Source: Muricea muricata
Lineage: Eukaryota; Cnidaria; Anthozoa; Malacalcyonacea; Plexauridae
Direction of reading: 5' to 3'
DNA: 64,000 nucleotides
Assembly: GCA_963855995.1 (NCBI GenBank)
Contig: OY979716.1
Location: 47,387,213 to 47,451,212, forward strand
A program made the translations under genes and the position numbers. This document shows positions 1 to 11,085 of the stretch, one piece after another. Each line of letters begins with the position of its first letter. Within the stretch, counting starts at the first letter, position 1. The notes under the pieces are model-generated. The model did not search any database and had not been told where the DNA came from. It saw only the letters and a program-made list of their open reading frames with translations.

Positions 1-2253
1 GCCAAGAATATTTTCCAACATATTCTAGCAGCTGTTACCAGTGATCGACACTCAAGCACACGAAAGGAACTCAACAAGAGAAGAACAGTGTCCATAATTT
101 ATAAAATGTGTTACTGCCTCAGCCAACTCTGCAACACAATGCAAGTAGACCAGGCAATGTACCTTAACTCTAACAATGTCAATCAGGAAGGTATGGATAC
201 TGAATACCATCTAGGGAATACCTGTAGCCGCAAAACAACCAACATAAAGCTCAACAAGTTATCTAGCAATCACCATAATAACCTGGAATCTTTTTTTTTC
301 TGAAGCTATTAAGAATGAATGGTTACTTGTGCTCATTATTGACGACTTTACAAAAATTCATACCAACAGGCGTCCACATCATCAACAATTATAAAATTGT
401 ATCAGCATGTGTACCATTGTAATCAATGCATTTAAATCCCTAAAAGCTATAACGAAGCCACAAAATATTTCCAATATCCATCACCAGGAGGGTGTAAATA
501 TCAAAGCCTGCATAGATGCTATAGCCTCTCAGTCATTGGCATTGCTTTCCAACACATATACAAGCATCATGCCACAGTGGTTGACAAAGTCTTTCTTTAC
601 TCCTGATCTGGAAAGGCACATTCTATATGAGCACCTTTATTGTGATGACAGTGGGGTACGACATATGAGGACAATGGATGGCTTACATTTGATAAATTTT
701 ATTGAGCTTCAACTGAAGTCTAAGGAAGGATTTGCTACAGCATATGACATAGCCTTGGCTGGTGGCTTGAAAGACTATCTAAAAAGATTTGTTGTTGTTC
801 AACCTGGAGACTGGCCTAGTCAGTTTTATGGTAGGCAGATAATATATGAATATCTCAAACTTGAAGCCCAAAGGAGAAGCCAAAAAAACCTTCAAATGAA
901 CATCCTTTCACCATCTATAACATCTATAATTCCAACTATGGGTCCACTCACATTTCACTGAACAGCAGAGAGCACATATTCATCACTTTCAAACCATTCT
1001 TTAAAAAGGTCTACAATCATCTTTTCCCAGGATGCAAATTATCAGAAAAGCCCAAACCATGGAGAATAAATCTGATACTAGAAATAATCTATGGTGGTTG
1101 GACTCTCATCAGAACAAATGTCAAAACATTGTTTCAATATTCCAAAGATTTTCAATATGGAACACTTCTTAACCTCTTGGATAACTACCTTCCGCTTGTC
1201 CTATCAATTTACACCATAACATTTAAAACAAACAATTTTAAAGAATACTACAATGCTATGATGCGAATCTGGGTCATGTTTGTCTGTCTAAAACGACGTC
1301 ATTACGACAAAGCACCACTTGTATGGCTATCTTGTGTAAATCACTGGCAAAAAAGTTACCCTGATCTATATAACCATTTCTGCAAGTGGCCAACAATACT
1401 TGATGAATATCCTGTCGAAAATACACACAGCATTCTTCGAGCACAGACAAAACCTACAGACACACCAGAGAAACTCACTAGCAGGGCAAAAAGTATTTTC
1501 GAGTCAAAGCAACGACAAGCCAACTTCCGCTCAATCTTCACACCACCCAAGCAATTCATTTTTTGCCAACAACAGCTACAGTTTCTGAAAGTTAAATGTG
1601 CACAGTTCCTAACAAGCATGCTCTTAAAAATCCATGGCAAACCTGGATCAGCTTCAATGTCAAAGGAAAAGAAAACCCATTATGTGTATTTGGAATGATG
1701 AAGATGAAATACACTGTCCTTCCACTTGGTTTTAATTCCAACACAGTTCCAAATGAAAATTGCAAGTGTGACCAAAAACTATGTAAAGTTGATAATCAAA
1801 ATGAATCATGGCAGCTATTCCACGGATGCTGGCACTCTTTCCATACGGTTTGTTTGAATCATGAAACATCTTGTCCATTATGCAGGGGCGTAGCCACGGG
1901 GGGGGGGGGGGGGGAATGGGGGGGTCCGGACCCCCCACTTTTGTTTTGGAGAAGTTTTTTAATTCTTTCAAAACCGGGTAGAAATGTATGGGGGGGGGGG
2001 GAAAGTGGCCATGGACATTACATTGTCTTTCTATACACAGGATATCCGGGTACTGGGCATTTGGAACCCCCCCCCCCACTAGTTTAGGGCTGGCTACGCC
2101 CCTGCCACTATGCAAGCAATTGCTGGCACAAAAAGTTCAGGAACTGGGATTAGTTGCTAAAGAGGCAATTTAAATCCAAAAGATGACACAGTATGTGAAA
2201 CCTGTGAACTAACTGAATCAGAAATAAGTGAACACGCAGATGACACAAACACC
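1..2253 (+). pseudogene. RING/protease transposon copy A: transposase-like region and RING-like finger (broken)
   Basis: Translated pieces align along their length with the minus-strand copy at 21374-23654, so both are one repeat family. The window opens inside the protein. Shared landmarks are a Cys-rich block (TVSIIYKMCYCLSQLCN), an IIDDFTKIHTNR block, a GDWPSQFY block, an NNFKEYYNAM block and VENTHS. A Cys/His cluster of form CxC-x4-C ... CWHSFH-x2-C ... CPLC looks like a RING-H2 finger. Conserved D, D and E residues would suit a DDE transposase, but I cannot assign a superfamily; the layout recalls DUF6589-type proteins (inference). The copy is dead: a stop near 300, a frameshift near 955, another near 1690, and a MITE inside the RING at 1883-2104. 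Confidence 0.7.
1883..2104. mobile_element. hAT-type MITE in the RING region of copy A
   Basis: The 222-bp element begins CAGGGGCGTAGCCA and ends in the near-complement TGGCTACGCCCCTG. It is flanked by 8-bp direct repeats, ccattatg at 1875-1882 and ccactatg at 2105-2112 (one mismatch). Terminal CAGNGGCG and an 8-bp duplication are typical of hAT elements. The interior has long G and C runs and no coding capacity. The RING-region reading frame resumes past the right duplication. Confidence 0.88.
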
Positions 2254-3138
2254 ATGAAATCACCAAATGTTCCAGAATGTATTAACACACAAGACATCAA
2301 TGAAACTGTTAAAGATTTGAACTGTCAAATTTCATCTTTAAAATCACCAGTAGAACCCAGTCAGCATCATGCAAAACCCAATCAGCATTATGGAGAATGG
2401 AAACAGGATCATGCATCACCCACTGTTACACCTCAGCCTTCAAACAAAGAAAGTCTTTTGCAAAATACCATCTTCCAGGAAAAAATCCAACCTCGTAAGA
2501 AGACATCGAAACTTGTTCCACCACAAACTCAAAATAGAATTGAAGTTGTTACACGGACTGACCATCAAGGGGTGACAGAGTGGTTACTACCTACAAACAT
2601 TTGCCAGACTCGAATACATGGAAAAACCCTAGCAAGTAATGCATGTACAATCATTGCTACCTTATGCTGCAGAAGCTTTCTTAATGAAAAATTACTGATC
2701 CCATCAGATGGTGAGCTTGAAAAGATAATAAACAAGTTCAAACAAATAATCCTGACTGGAAACATATTGCACAGTGGACTTTGCTTGCCTTCCAACCAGC
2801 CTAACTTAGAAGTACGTGATGTTCTAAACAAAGTTTCAGATTTAAAAGTTAAAATGGTTAAAGACCTGGGCTTCTTCTACGCTGAAGACATAAAAGAAAC
2901 GTTATGTCAGCTGCTCCAGGGCAAAGGAAGACAAGCTGGTGTGTTGATTTTCCCACCAGATAGGGCTGTGGCCTTAGTAGCAGACAATAAACAAATTGCA
3001 GTTGTCGACAGTCATGAACATGGAATACATGGAGGGATGATGGCAGTTTGTGAAGATACTGAAGAGTTTTATGGTTATCTTCAAACAAAAGGACCTTTGA
3101 ATGGCTGTAACTTTTCACAGCTTGCAGTAGACAAATAA
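2254..3138 (+). CDS. RING/protease transposon copy A: C-terminal cysteine protease, tegument-DUB-like
   Basis: This 294-codon open frame is the C-terminal part of the copy A protein; in-frame sequence upstream (from about 2170) continues from the RING region, so 2254 is only the first Met. A low-complexity linker covers residues 1-110. A compact domain follows with Q118, C131 (SNACTII), D252 and H254 (VVDSHEHG). Copy B has the same residues with the same spacing (Q55, C68, D190, H192). A Gln 13 residues before Cys and a later Asp-x-His is the catalytic arrangement known for the herpesvirus tegument deubiquitinase family (peptidase C76). The functional assignment is inference; the conserved spacing is seen. 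Alternatives are another papain-like fold or a Ulp1 relative. Confidence 0.6.
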   Translation: MKSPNVPECINTQDINETVKDLNCQISSLKSPVEPSQHHAKPNQHYGEWKQDHASPTVTPQPSNKESLLQNTIFQEKIQPRKKTSKLVPPQTQNRIEVVTRTDHQGVTEWLLPTNICQTRIHGKTLASNACTIIATLCCRSFLNEKLLIPSDGELEKIINKFKQIILTGNILHSGLCLPSNQPNLEVRDVLNKVSDLKVKMVKDLGFFYAEDIKETLCQLLQGKGRQAGVLIFPPDRAVALVADNKQIAVVDSHEHGIHGGMMAVCEDTEEFYGYLQTKGPLNGCNFSQLAVDK

Positions 3139-3224
3139 AACAATTAGCATTGGTATACTGAGTGTCTTTTAATACACTCTTTTTTTACAATTTCATGCAA
3201 TATGTTTTTATCCATTAAATATAA

Positions 3225-3865
3225 ACTAGAAATACATGCATGCAGCAACCCCTCGCCACTAACTAAGAGCATGCAACTGTATTTTCGAAATTACATAAAG
3301 TACTTCCATAGGTTGTTGTCATAGCAACACGGCAATTGTTATTCTTTCTGTATATTTTTTCAAAATGACAAAATATCAGTTTTTAATCCTTGTTTTATTG
3401 ACAATTTTTTTAAATGGCACAACATTTGTCATCAGTATGTTATCACGCCTAATGTAAGCTTAAATTTGGTATAAAATACGACCTATTAATTACATTAGTA
3501 ATAAGAAGACAGTCTTGCATTTACAAAACATAAACTTACTCTGGAATTTAAACAGTGAATAGACTGGATGAGTACGGCTACGCCGTCCTTTATAAAGCAT
3601 TAAAACACAAGTATAGATACGCATTATCGACAAACTTGCCTTGTGTTTCACGCCATAGTCAATTCTTGGCACTTCTCTGTATTTTCCCCGAATTAATCTC
3701 TCTTCAAGAGTCTTGCGGCAGTCGTTTTCGTCTTATTTCTCGCCTTTTTGGATGCCTTAAGTGTTTGCTTTTTCTGATAGTCCGCCATATTCCTGAGATC
3801 AGAAATGACCACCCTTCGTTGGTTGTGAAAGTTGCTAAATCTTTTTGCAAAAATACGAAATATTG
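3225..3865 (+). repeat. R1 dispersed repeat, copy 1
   Basis: About 640 bp recurring in part at 14896-15162 and 24770-25260 and almost whole, inverted, at 58913-59590. It starts actagaaatacatgc and includes a conserved 103-codon frame at 3555-3866 (MNRLDEYGYA). On the opposite strand at 3875-3693 is a basic frame beginning at ATGGCGGACTATCAG. Copy 1 lacks the outer tip found in copies 3 and 4 (tcactgatctcaa...atatggcggacta). It lies 85 bp after the stop of copy A, so it could be part of that element's end or an independent non-autonomous repeat. Confidence 0.8.
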
Positions 3866-4850
3866 ATGTCAGCATTCTGCATACTGCCTAATTCTTCCAC
3901 AGACTGTAAGGCAAATGGAAATAGAATAGCTTAATTAAAGGTTTCGACTGTTAAAATGAAGAAATAGACAAGCTTTGCTACTCAATAGTCCAGATATTCC
4001 AGTGGCGCGCTCGTGGTCAGTGTGATAGTAGCTTCTATTCTTAAATACTAGCTGAAATGTTCGATCGGCTCAGCGAATGTCGCGCCAAGACGCAGGCATT
4101 TTTCTTTCGCCCGAAAGGCCTTTTAGCGTAATTTTTAAAAGTAAAACAACAAGTCTGGTGTCAAGGCATAAGCTTCGAGTTTAATTTTCAGTTGGAATCT
4201 TTTTGGAGCAAAAGGTGAATTTTGCAAACAATTCAATCGAAATAGTTATTGTTCGTGCTCAAACCACACAATAAACTTACAATGAATCTAACGGTTAAGT
4301 ACAGCAATCCGATAACTTGTAAATTCAGTCCTTTGTGTAAAATTATAACTACATATCATTAACGAGACAATGAGACAGATTTATGATTTGATAACAGTCA
4401 TGTTAACACTTTAACGGCACTTTTCACAACAGCCATACTACGACGAACTTTATTAGCCCACGAGGTTTTAACAACAATTTTCTACCACTGTCGGAATTTT
4501 AAAGACACAAAGTTTGTCCTCAAAAGAAAAATAAACGCATCAGTAACAACGGAGAAAAGTATTATTTTTTTTATTCAGTCAAAACCAAATTTCAGCATGG
4601 CGCTTAATGTACGAGCATTCCCATACGCGTCAGTGATTTCATAAGACGATTCCCCAATACGTATTGATCAATTCAATGCACTCAAAAGTCAAAATATTAT
4701 TTAATATAAAAGAATGAATTTTACTTACTTTTTACAGCAATCGCAGAAAAACAAGTTTCAAAATATTTAGTCAAGTAGAGTATCCCCGATATATCCATAT
4801 TCGAGTAGAGAAATCATACGTTTTACCATTTTCCGATCGGGCCGGATTTT
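3866..4850. other. AT-rich stretch without a recognised gene
   Basis: No open frame longer than 60 codons and no similarity to other parts of the window that I could see. In the inferred Maverick order, replication genes such as PolB should lie to the left of here, so this may be the scarred junction between R1/copy A and Maverick L. Confidence 0.4.
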
Positions 4851-4904
4851 TGAGGGGGCGCAAGGGTGCAGGAGGGGGCTCACACATATTGAGGGGGCGC
4901 ACCC

Positions 4905-5198
4905 TCATTAGAATATTGTGCCCTGATTGGTCAAACAGCGTACGTACACCCCCTGACGTACACTATAGCGGGGCGCGCCCTCATTAGAATATCGTGCCCT
5001 GATTGGCCAAACAGCGTACGTACACCCCCTGACGTACGCTATAGCCGTGCTCTGATTGGTTAAAACAGCGTACGTTAACCCCGTGACGTACGCCATAGCT
5101 ATGCTCTGATTGGTCAAAAACCGCGCACGTACACGCCGTGACGTACGCTATAGTCGCGCTCTGATTGGTTAATGGTTTGTGGCATAAAACTATATAAA
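4905..5198 (+). promoter_or_regulatory. Tandem CCAAT/CRE-like array with TATA box, promoter of Maverick L
   Basis: Four units of 55-75 bp and a partial fifth each carry CTGATTGG (an inverted CCAAT box), then GCGTACGTACACC or a variant, then TGACGTACG (CRE-like) and CTATAG. The fifth unit keeps only the CCAAT part and runs into a TATA box, tatataaa, at 5191-5198. The first Met codon of the zinc-finger gene follows at 5225. Spacing and direction suit a strong plus-strand promoter for the virion-type genes; promoter activity is inference. Confidence 0.65.
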
Positions 5199-5224
5199 TT
5201 TGCCGTCGATTCGAGCATACATCA

Positions 5225-5448
5225 ATGTTAGGATTACACTTGGTTTGGTGTCTTTGGTTCAGTCAAAAACCGATTATTATTCAAGACGCTAGAGAAGGAG
5301 TGGAACGTCTGATAAAAGCATTGGAGAATCGTCAGAATACAATGGAGTGTTTACACGGTTTACCAGCATCTTCAGCCGTGACGCAAAGGGTACGTTTTGG
5401 TTCTGCGGTGAAAATCCGAGCTGTGAGTTCTTTTGCCCCGGTCGCTAG
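5225..5448 (+). pseudogene. GRF zinc-finger protein, 5' part (Maverick L), cut by LINE
   Basis: The frame from 5225 gives an N-terminal segment (EGVERLIKALENRQ). About 110 bases on, the other frame encodes a GRF-type finger (GTFWFCGENPSCEFFC), so there is one frameshift near 5340 or an unseen intron. The frame ends where the LINE begins. GRF fingers (Cys/His with G-x-F-x-x-C) bind nucleic acid. The rest of the gene is at 8406-8933. Confidence 0.6.
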
Positions 5449-8404
5449 CTCCTAAAATGGATGAAATATCTTATTTTATGCTCCATAATCATGTAGACTT
5501 AGCATTTATTACTGAGACTTGGCTTAGGGAATCAATTCCTGATAGCATCATACATATTCCGGGTTATACCGTTTTTCGTAGAGACAGAATTAGAGATAAC
5601 CATGGTGGAGTTTGCATTTATGTTCAAGCTGATCAATTGCATAAATTTAAACAAATCAGCCACATCATTTGCTGCGACGATCATAAAATTCTTTGGCTTC
5701 ACATCTGCCCAAATAGGCCACCTCGTGGTTATTCAAGTATAATTGTTGGAGTTATATACCACCCACCGAGCGACAATGATGCTTTAATACGTGATCATTT
5801 ACTTTCCTCTCTTACAAAGATAGAATCTGAATTTCCTAACTGTGGTATAATTCTGGCTGGTGATTTTATTCGACTAAATATAAATCTATTATTGAAACAT
5901 TTTCGACTTAAACAAATTGTTAAAGTTTCAACAAGGAATAACGCCACGCTGGACTTATTGTTGACAAATTTACATGAGTATTACTGTCCTACTCTAGCAT
6001 CTCCCCCCTTTGGGCTCTCTGACCACAATACCATTGTGGTCACACCAAAAATTAAAGATTGAAATGCCACTAAGAAGAAAACGGTGAAGAAACGAGATCG
6101 TCGTGAAAGCCATATAAAATTAGAACTGGGTAGATATCTGAGCTCAATAAATTGGGTTTCAATTCTGGCTTAATATAATTGTGAGACCATGTGGAAAATT
6201 TTCCATGATGTTGTACTAACGGGACTAGACCTCCTCATGCCAACTACGGAAATAAAGATCTCCATTACTGACGCTCCCTGGATGACTCATCGATTAAAAA
6301 CCCTCATAAAAAAGAGGCAAAAGGCGTTCTACACTTATGGTGTTAATTCAGTTGAATTTAAATATTATAGAAACTTAGTCAACTCCGAGAGGAAATCATG
6401 TAGAGGAAAGTACTATGAAGCGAATGTTCATAATTTGGAAAAAGTAGGCCCAAAGAAATGGTAGAGAGAGGTAAAACGCTTATGTAATTTTAAAACTAAA
6501 GAGGGACTTTCAAATCTAACGAATGTCACAGAGTTTTCAAATTTATCTTTAGAAGGACAATTAAGCATCTAAGATCAACAAAATATTTTTGGATTCATTG
6601 AATGAATACAGTTTACAATTTCCCTTAGCAAAGCTCCCATTGGAAGAGTCACCTGTTTTCCCAAACGTGTCAGAAATTATGGTACATAAAGCTTTATTAA
6701 AACTTAAAATTAGTAGTGCAGCGGGTCCGGATGAAATGCCTAACTGGTGCTTAAAGGAATACTCATTAATTCTTGCCCTTCCTGTTTCCCTTATCCTTAA
6801 TGCATCGTACAAAGAACAAGGCCTTCCTACTCTTTGGAAGAAGGCTGATGTAATTCCCCTTCCAAAAACAAAGATCGTCCAACAACCAAAGAAAGATCTA
6901 AGACCGATCTCTCTCACTTCGTGCATCTCTAAAATTGCTGAAGAATTCCTGGTAAATACAAACGTTAAGCCAGCTGTGCTAAAGGTGATCGATCCCCACC
7001 AGCAGTAGCGAAGCCAGCCCGACATTTGCTCATGCAAATGCAAATTTTTCTGTGTTTTTGACCGTATAAGGAATGAATTTCTAAAGAAATAAATAATGAT
7101 AACTATTTAAATTTACATAGCATGACCAAATTATCGGGCTGGCTTCGCTACTGCCCACCAGTATGGAGTTATTCCAAAATCTTCAACAACTATCGCACTT
7201 ATTAGCATGTTGCATCATTGGTTTCATGAAACGGACGGAAATGGATCAGTAATAAGAACGATTTTGTTCGATTATAGGAAAGCTTTTGGTCTCATTGATC
7301 ACTCAATTTTGTTTGAAAAGCTATCGCAGTTGGACATACCTCGCAGGGTTGCTAACTGGATAATTGACTTTCTCACCCACAGATTTAAAGAATCAAATTA
7401 GGAAATTTTATCTTTTCTTCGTGAGAATCTGTCCCCGCTGGTGTACCACAGGGTACCAAACTAGGACCCTGGTTGTTTATCCTCTTAATAAACGACTTAA
7501 ACATCTCCCAAGGTCCCCTCTGGAAATATGTGGACGATTCTACAACCTCCGAAATAGTTTTGAAAAATGGCACTAGTAAAGCTCAAGATTTAGTTGATGA
7601 AGTAATTTTTTGGTCAGATGATAATAAAATGTAATTGAATGCTGAAAAGTGTAAAGAATTGCGTATTTCTTTCAACGTAAACCCAGTCGAAATGGATCTC
7701 ATAGTTGTAAATGGTAAAAATCTTGAAGTTGTACAATGTATCAAATTGTTAGGACTTACCATTAATAGTAAGTTAACTTGGAACGATCATATTGATGACG
7801 TGGTAAAGAAAATTAATAAGAGATTGTACTTTCTCTCGCAATTAAAATGAGCTAAAGTTAAACCGAAAGATTTAGCACTGTTTTACACTTCATGTATCAG
7901 ATCTGTCGCTGACTATGCTATACCTGCAACTTACGTTACTCATTACCGCAGTACCTAAAGAACGATCTAATACGTTTGGAAAAAAGAGCAATTGCCATTA
8001 TAATGCCAAATGTGGACTATCGTGATGCTTTTGAATTGTTAAACATCAAGCCTATGGAAATCCATCATGAAAATCTATGTGACAATTTGTTTCGATCTGT
8101 TTTACTCGACACGAATCATAAAATCAGTCATTTACTACCTCAAAGACACGATTCGGGCCATTTTTTAAGAAACGAGAACAATTTTAATATTCCCCTTATT
8201 AAAACTGATAGGACTAAAAACTCATTTATTTTTGCCATGTGCAATAAGTTAAATAAATCATGTTGAATATGGTAGCTGTAAATTTTAATATCTTTTTAAT
8301 GTAAATAGATGTAACATTCATTCTAAAATTTCTGTAATTATTACGTAATTCAGCTTTTGCTGCAATGTAATTTGAATAAATCCAAATCAATCAATCAATC
8401 ATCA
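5449..8404 (+). mobile_element. CR1/L2-like LINE inserted in the GRF zinc-finger gene
   Basis: A non-LTR retrotransposon lacking its 5' end. The AP endonuclease (5457-6062) shows TETWLRES, LAGDF and LSDHNTI. The reverse transcriptase spans about 6590-8266 with SSAAGPDEMP, LRPISLTSC, FDYRKAFG, a PQG block near 7450 and YVDD near 7530. Many stops and frameshifts and a MITE at 7003-7153 show it is inactive. The 3' end is (ATCA)n at about 8382-8403. The zinc-finger frame resumes immediately after. Target duplication is unclear (gctag against gctac). Confidence 0.85.
7003..7153. mobile_element. hAT-type MITE inside the LINE reverse transcriptase
   Basis: A 151-bp element with 20-bp perfect inverted ends, CAGTAGCGAAGCCAGCCCGA and its complement. 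It is flanked by an exact 8-bp duplication cccaccag at 6995-7002 and 7154-7161. It has no coding capacity and splits the reverse transcriptase frame cleanly. Confidence 0.93.
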
Positions 8405-8405
8405 A

Positions 8406-8933
8406 GATTGCTACATGTTTGGAAAAGCTGTGACGGCCTATCGTGAAAGTGGTTGTGTACATCCAAGGTGTTATGGACATGCGCGCCTGGCAAAGCTGCG
8501 AATGGTTAAAGATAAGAATAACCAGAACTATGGTAGACCGTTCTTTGTGTGTTCCGAAAGAGATAATCCCTGTTCCTTTTGGCAATGGGGTGATGTGTTC
8601 GAAGGTATCAAGCCCTTTTGCCGACATGATCTGATATGTCGCACCAAGAAAGTGAAGAAAGAGGGTCCTAATCAGGATCGTTTATTCTATTGTTGTCCTC
8701 ATCCAAGAGAAAGTGCTTGTGACTTCTTTGCGTGGAAACCTGACGAAGATCCCCTTGAGCCAGGTTGTGTTTGTCTGTCTAGTATGCCACCATCTTACCG
8801 ATATACAGTGAGAAAGACCGGAGAGATATTTACTAGCAAGGAAACGGATCGTAAGAAAGCATATGACGAATTCCTTCGCCAAAAGGAAGTCGATGAACTG
8901 ATTCAGAACTTTGCAAACTTACAGATCTGCTAA
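8406..8933 (+). pseudogene. GRF zinc-finger protein, 3' part (Maverick L)
   Basis: Two more GRF-like fingers: CVHPRCYGHARL with GRPFFVCS...CSFWQW, and CRHDLICRTKKV with DRLFYCCPHPRESACDFFAW. A basic, Lys/Glu-rich tail follows. With the finger before the LINE this makes a three-finger protein of roughly 240 residues. It lies directly upstream of the integrase on the same strand. A replication or transcription accessory role is inferred from the fold only. Only the upstream LINE break disables it. Confidence 0.75.
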
Positions 8934-9147
8934 TGACTATAACAAAAGTGTAACTGTATATATAATTAAATAAACATTATCTACATTTATATCGTGTTAT
9001 TATGTTGTCGTTGCTCATTCGTGTCGACTTTCCTTTGAGTAAGCATGTCATGTTTAAAGGGTGGGTTGCCCTCTATAAAATTTAGAAGAATACGTTGCAT
9101 GTTTGCCTGTTGCTGGGGAAAGATTGTGATTCAACAGTCGGAAATTG

Positions 9148-10229
9148 ATGGCGAAGGAGTACCTCCACGACTTGTACTACAACCCCGAAAGTCCGGCAAG
9201 TTTTGGCTGGGTGGAGGCCGTTTACCGTGCCGCAAAAGAAGACGGCAAGTTCCAACTATCTCGTAATAAGATAAGGACATGGTTGAGACAACAAGACACA
9301 TATACTTTACATAGACCAGTCCGTTACAGATTTAAGAGAAATAGAGTTATTGTCGGGGGTATAGATAAGGAATGGGAAGCTGATTTAGTTGTTATGGATT
9401 CACTAAGTAAAGAAAACAATGGTTACAAGTATATTTTAACTGCTATTGATGTATTGTCTAAGTATGCATGGATAGAACCCTTGAAGACAAAGTCCGGGGA
9501 AAATTTGGTTAAGGCGTTTGAAAAAATCCTGAAAAAAGGACGGAAACCTGAAAAGTTACATTCCGACAATGGAACAGAGTTTACAAATAGACTGTTTCAA
9601 ACATTGCTTAAGAAAAAGAAGATTTCTTTCTTCACCACATATAACGAAACCAAAGCGTCAGTGGTTGAACGGTTTAACCGAACGTTGAAGGGGAAAATGT
9701 GGAATTATTTCACGGCGAATAATACGCTCAAGTATATTGACATCTTACAGAAATTAGTACGTTCCTATAATCATTCGAGACATCGTAGCATTGGAATGCG
9801 ACCAAGAGATGTCAATCTTAAAAACGAAAGTGTTGTGTGGGAAAGACTGTATGGTGATGAAGCAAATAGTCTTTTCAAGTACAAGTTTAGCGTTGGAGAC
9901 CAAGTTCGAATAAGTAAAGCAAGGTGAACGTTTAAAAAGGGTTACCTATTCAGTTGGACCGAAGAAGTATTCACGATCACAAAGCGGATACGAAGAAAAC
10001 CCCCTGTGTATAAAATAGCAGATTATCACGGAGACGAATTAGAAGGAACATTTATGAACCTGAATTACAGAAAGTTATTAAGACAGATAGTGACTATTAT
10101 AGAGTCGAGAGAGTAATTAAATCACGCATGCGCAATAAACGAAAGGAGAATTTTGTCAAGTGGTTAGGTTATCCTGATATTTTTAATTCCTGGATACCTG
10201 CGGGTAATGTAAAAAGTATTTCAAAATAA
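9148..10229 (+). pseudogene. Maverick integrase (rve) with C-terminal chromodomain, broken
   Basis: Retroviral-type integrase, which would insert the element's DNA ends. The N-terminal helix-rich part is followed by the catalytic core: D in WEADLVVMD, D in HSDNGTEF, and E in VVERFNR 34 residues later. The frame from 9148 stops at TGA 9925-9927, but the same frame reads on (TFKKGYLFSW). After one further frameshift near 10050 it gives a chromodomain-like end, YYRVERVI...NFVKWLGYPD...NSWIP, to about 10229. A chromodomain would steer insertion to marked chromatin (known for chromointegrases). The start is the first ATG; an in-frame TTG precedes it. Confidence 0.85.
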
Positions 10230-10286
10230 ACGCATAAAACCAATGACATTATGGGTGTTGTGTTCATTTGTCGCTCACTTATAGCC

Positions 10287-11045
10287 ATGCCCAGTCAGCT
10301 TTACCTTACCCTTCCATCGAACAGTTCTATGGAATATTTTCCTGCCAATACGCTGACAAGTTTTAAAACCAAACTAGCTCAACCTTTACAACTGATAGGA
10401 GAATGGGAAGTGGCACTCTCTGGGGAGTTCCAGTACCCACGTAGCTGGTACAATTTACGTAATCTTGACAACCATATTTATGTCGATAGTGGTGGTCAGG
10501 GTTATCCTTCAGTGAGTATTATTCCGCATGGGTACTACCCAACCGTTAAAGAGTTTGTTTCCGCTGTAAATAAAACATTAAAAACAGACGCAAAGGGTGA
10601 TATCTGGCTGACGTACAATCACTTAACTCGAAAAATGACTACACATGTGAGAAACAAGGCGACGTTGGGTTTGACTGGTCGGTTTGCAAGTATGGTTGGA
10701 TTTGATAAAAAAGAGGTGATGATAACAAAGAATACGGAAGCTCCGTTATCCGTAGATTTGGAAGCTGGATTTCATGCCATGTATTTGTACACGGATATTG
10801 TCGAGCCTCAGTTAGAAAGCTATGGTAAAGTTTCCTTGCTCAAAGTTGTCAAGTGCAGTGGCGAGTTTGGGGATAATGTAAGCGTAAATTTTCCGAATCT
10901 TCAATACGTCCCAGTGAATATAAAGTCGTTTGAGACGGTGGAGATAGATATAAAGGATGATAAACAGGAAAAAGTACCATTTGAGTTTGGGAAGGTGATC
11001 GTAACACTTCATTTCAGACAGAGAAGATCTCCTTTATTCATGTAA
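10287..11045 (+). CDS. Maverick minor capsid (penton-like) protein
   Basis: A 252-codon intact frame between integrase and core protein. The N-terminus LYLTLPSNSSMEYFP and the motif LSGEFQYPRSWYN are characteristic of the Polinton/adintovirus minor capsid protein family, a predicted single jelly roll forming vertices. I place the start at the ATG at 10287 because the 12 upstream residues do not resemble the family; an alternative start is 10251. The family match is from memory of conserved blocks, not a search. Confidence 0.75.
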   Translation: MPSQLYLTLPSNSSMEYFPANTLTSFKTKLAQPLQLIGEWEVALSGEFQYPRSWYNLRNLDNHIYVDSGGQGYPSVSIIPHGYYPTVKEFVSAVNKTLKTDAKGDIWLTYNHLTRKMTTHVRNKATLGLTGRFASMVGFDKKEVMITKNTEAPLSVDLEAGFHAMYLYTDIVEPQLESYGKVSLLKVVKCSGEFGDNVSVNFPNLQYVPVNIKSFETVEIDIKDDKQEKVPFEFGKVIVTLHFRQRRSPLFM

Positions 11046-11085
11046 CTATGAGGCATACGTATATACCCACGGAAACGAATGTAAA

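Noticed and set aside
1732-2115. Proline- and glycine-rich frames around 1900-2090
   Set aside because: Translated homopolymer G/C runs of the MITE.
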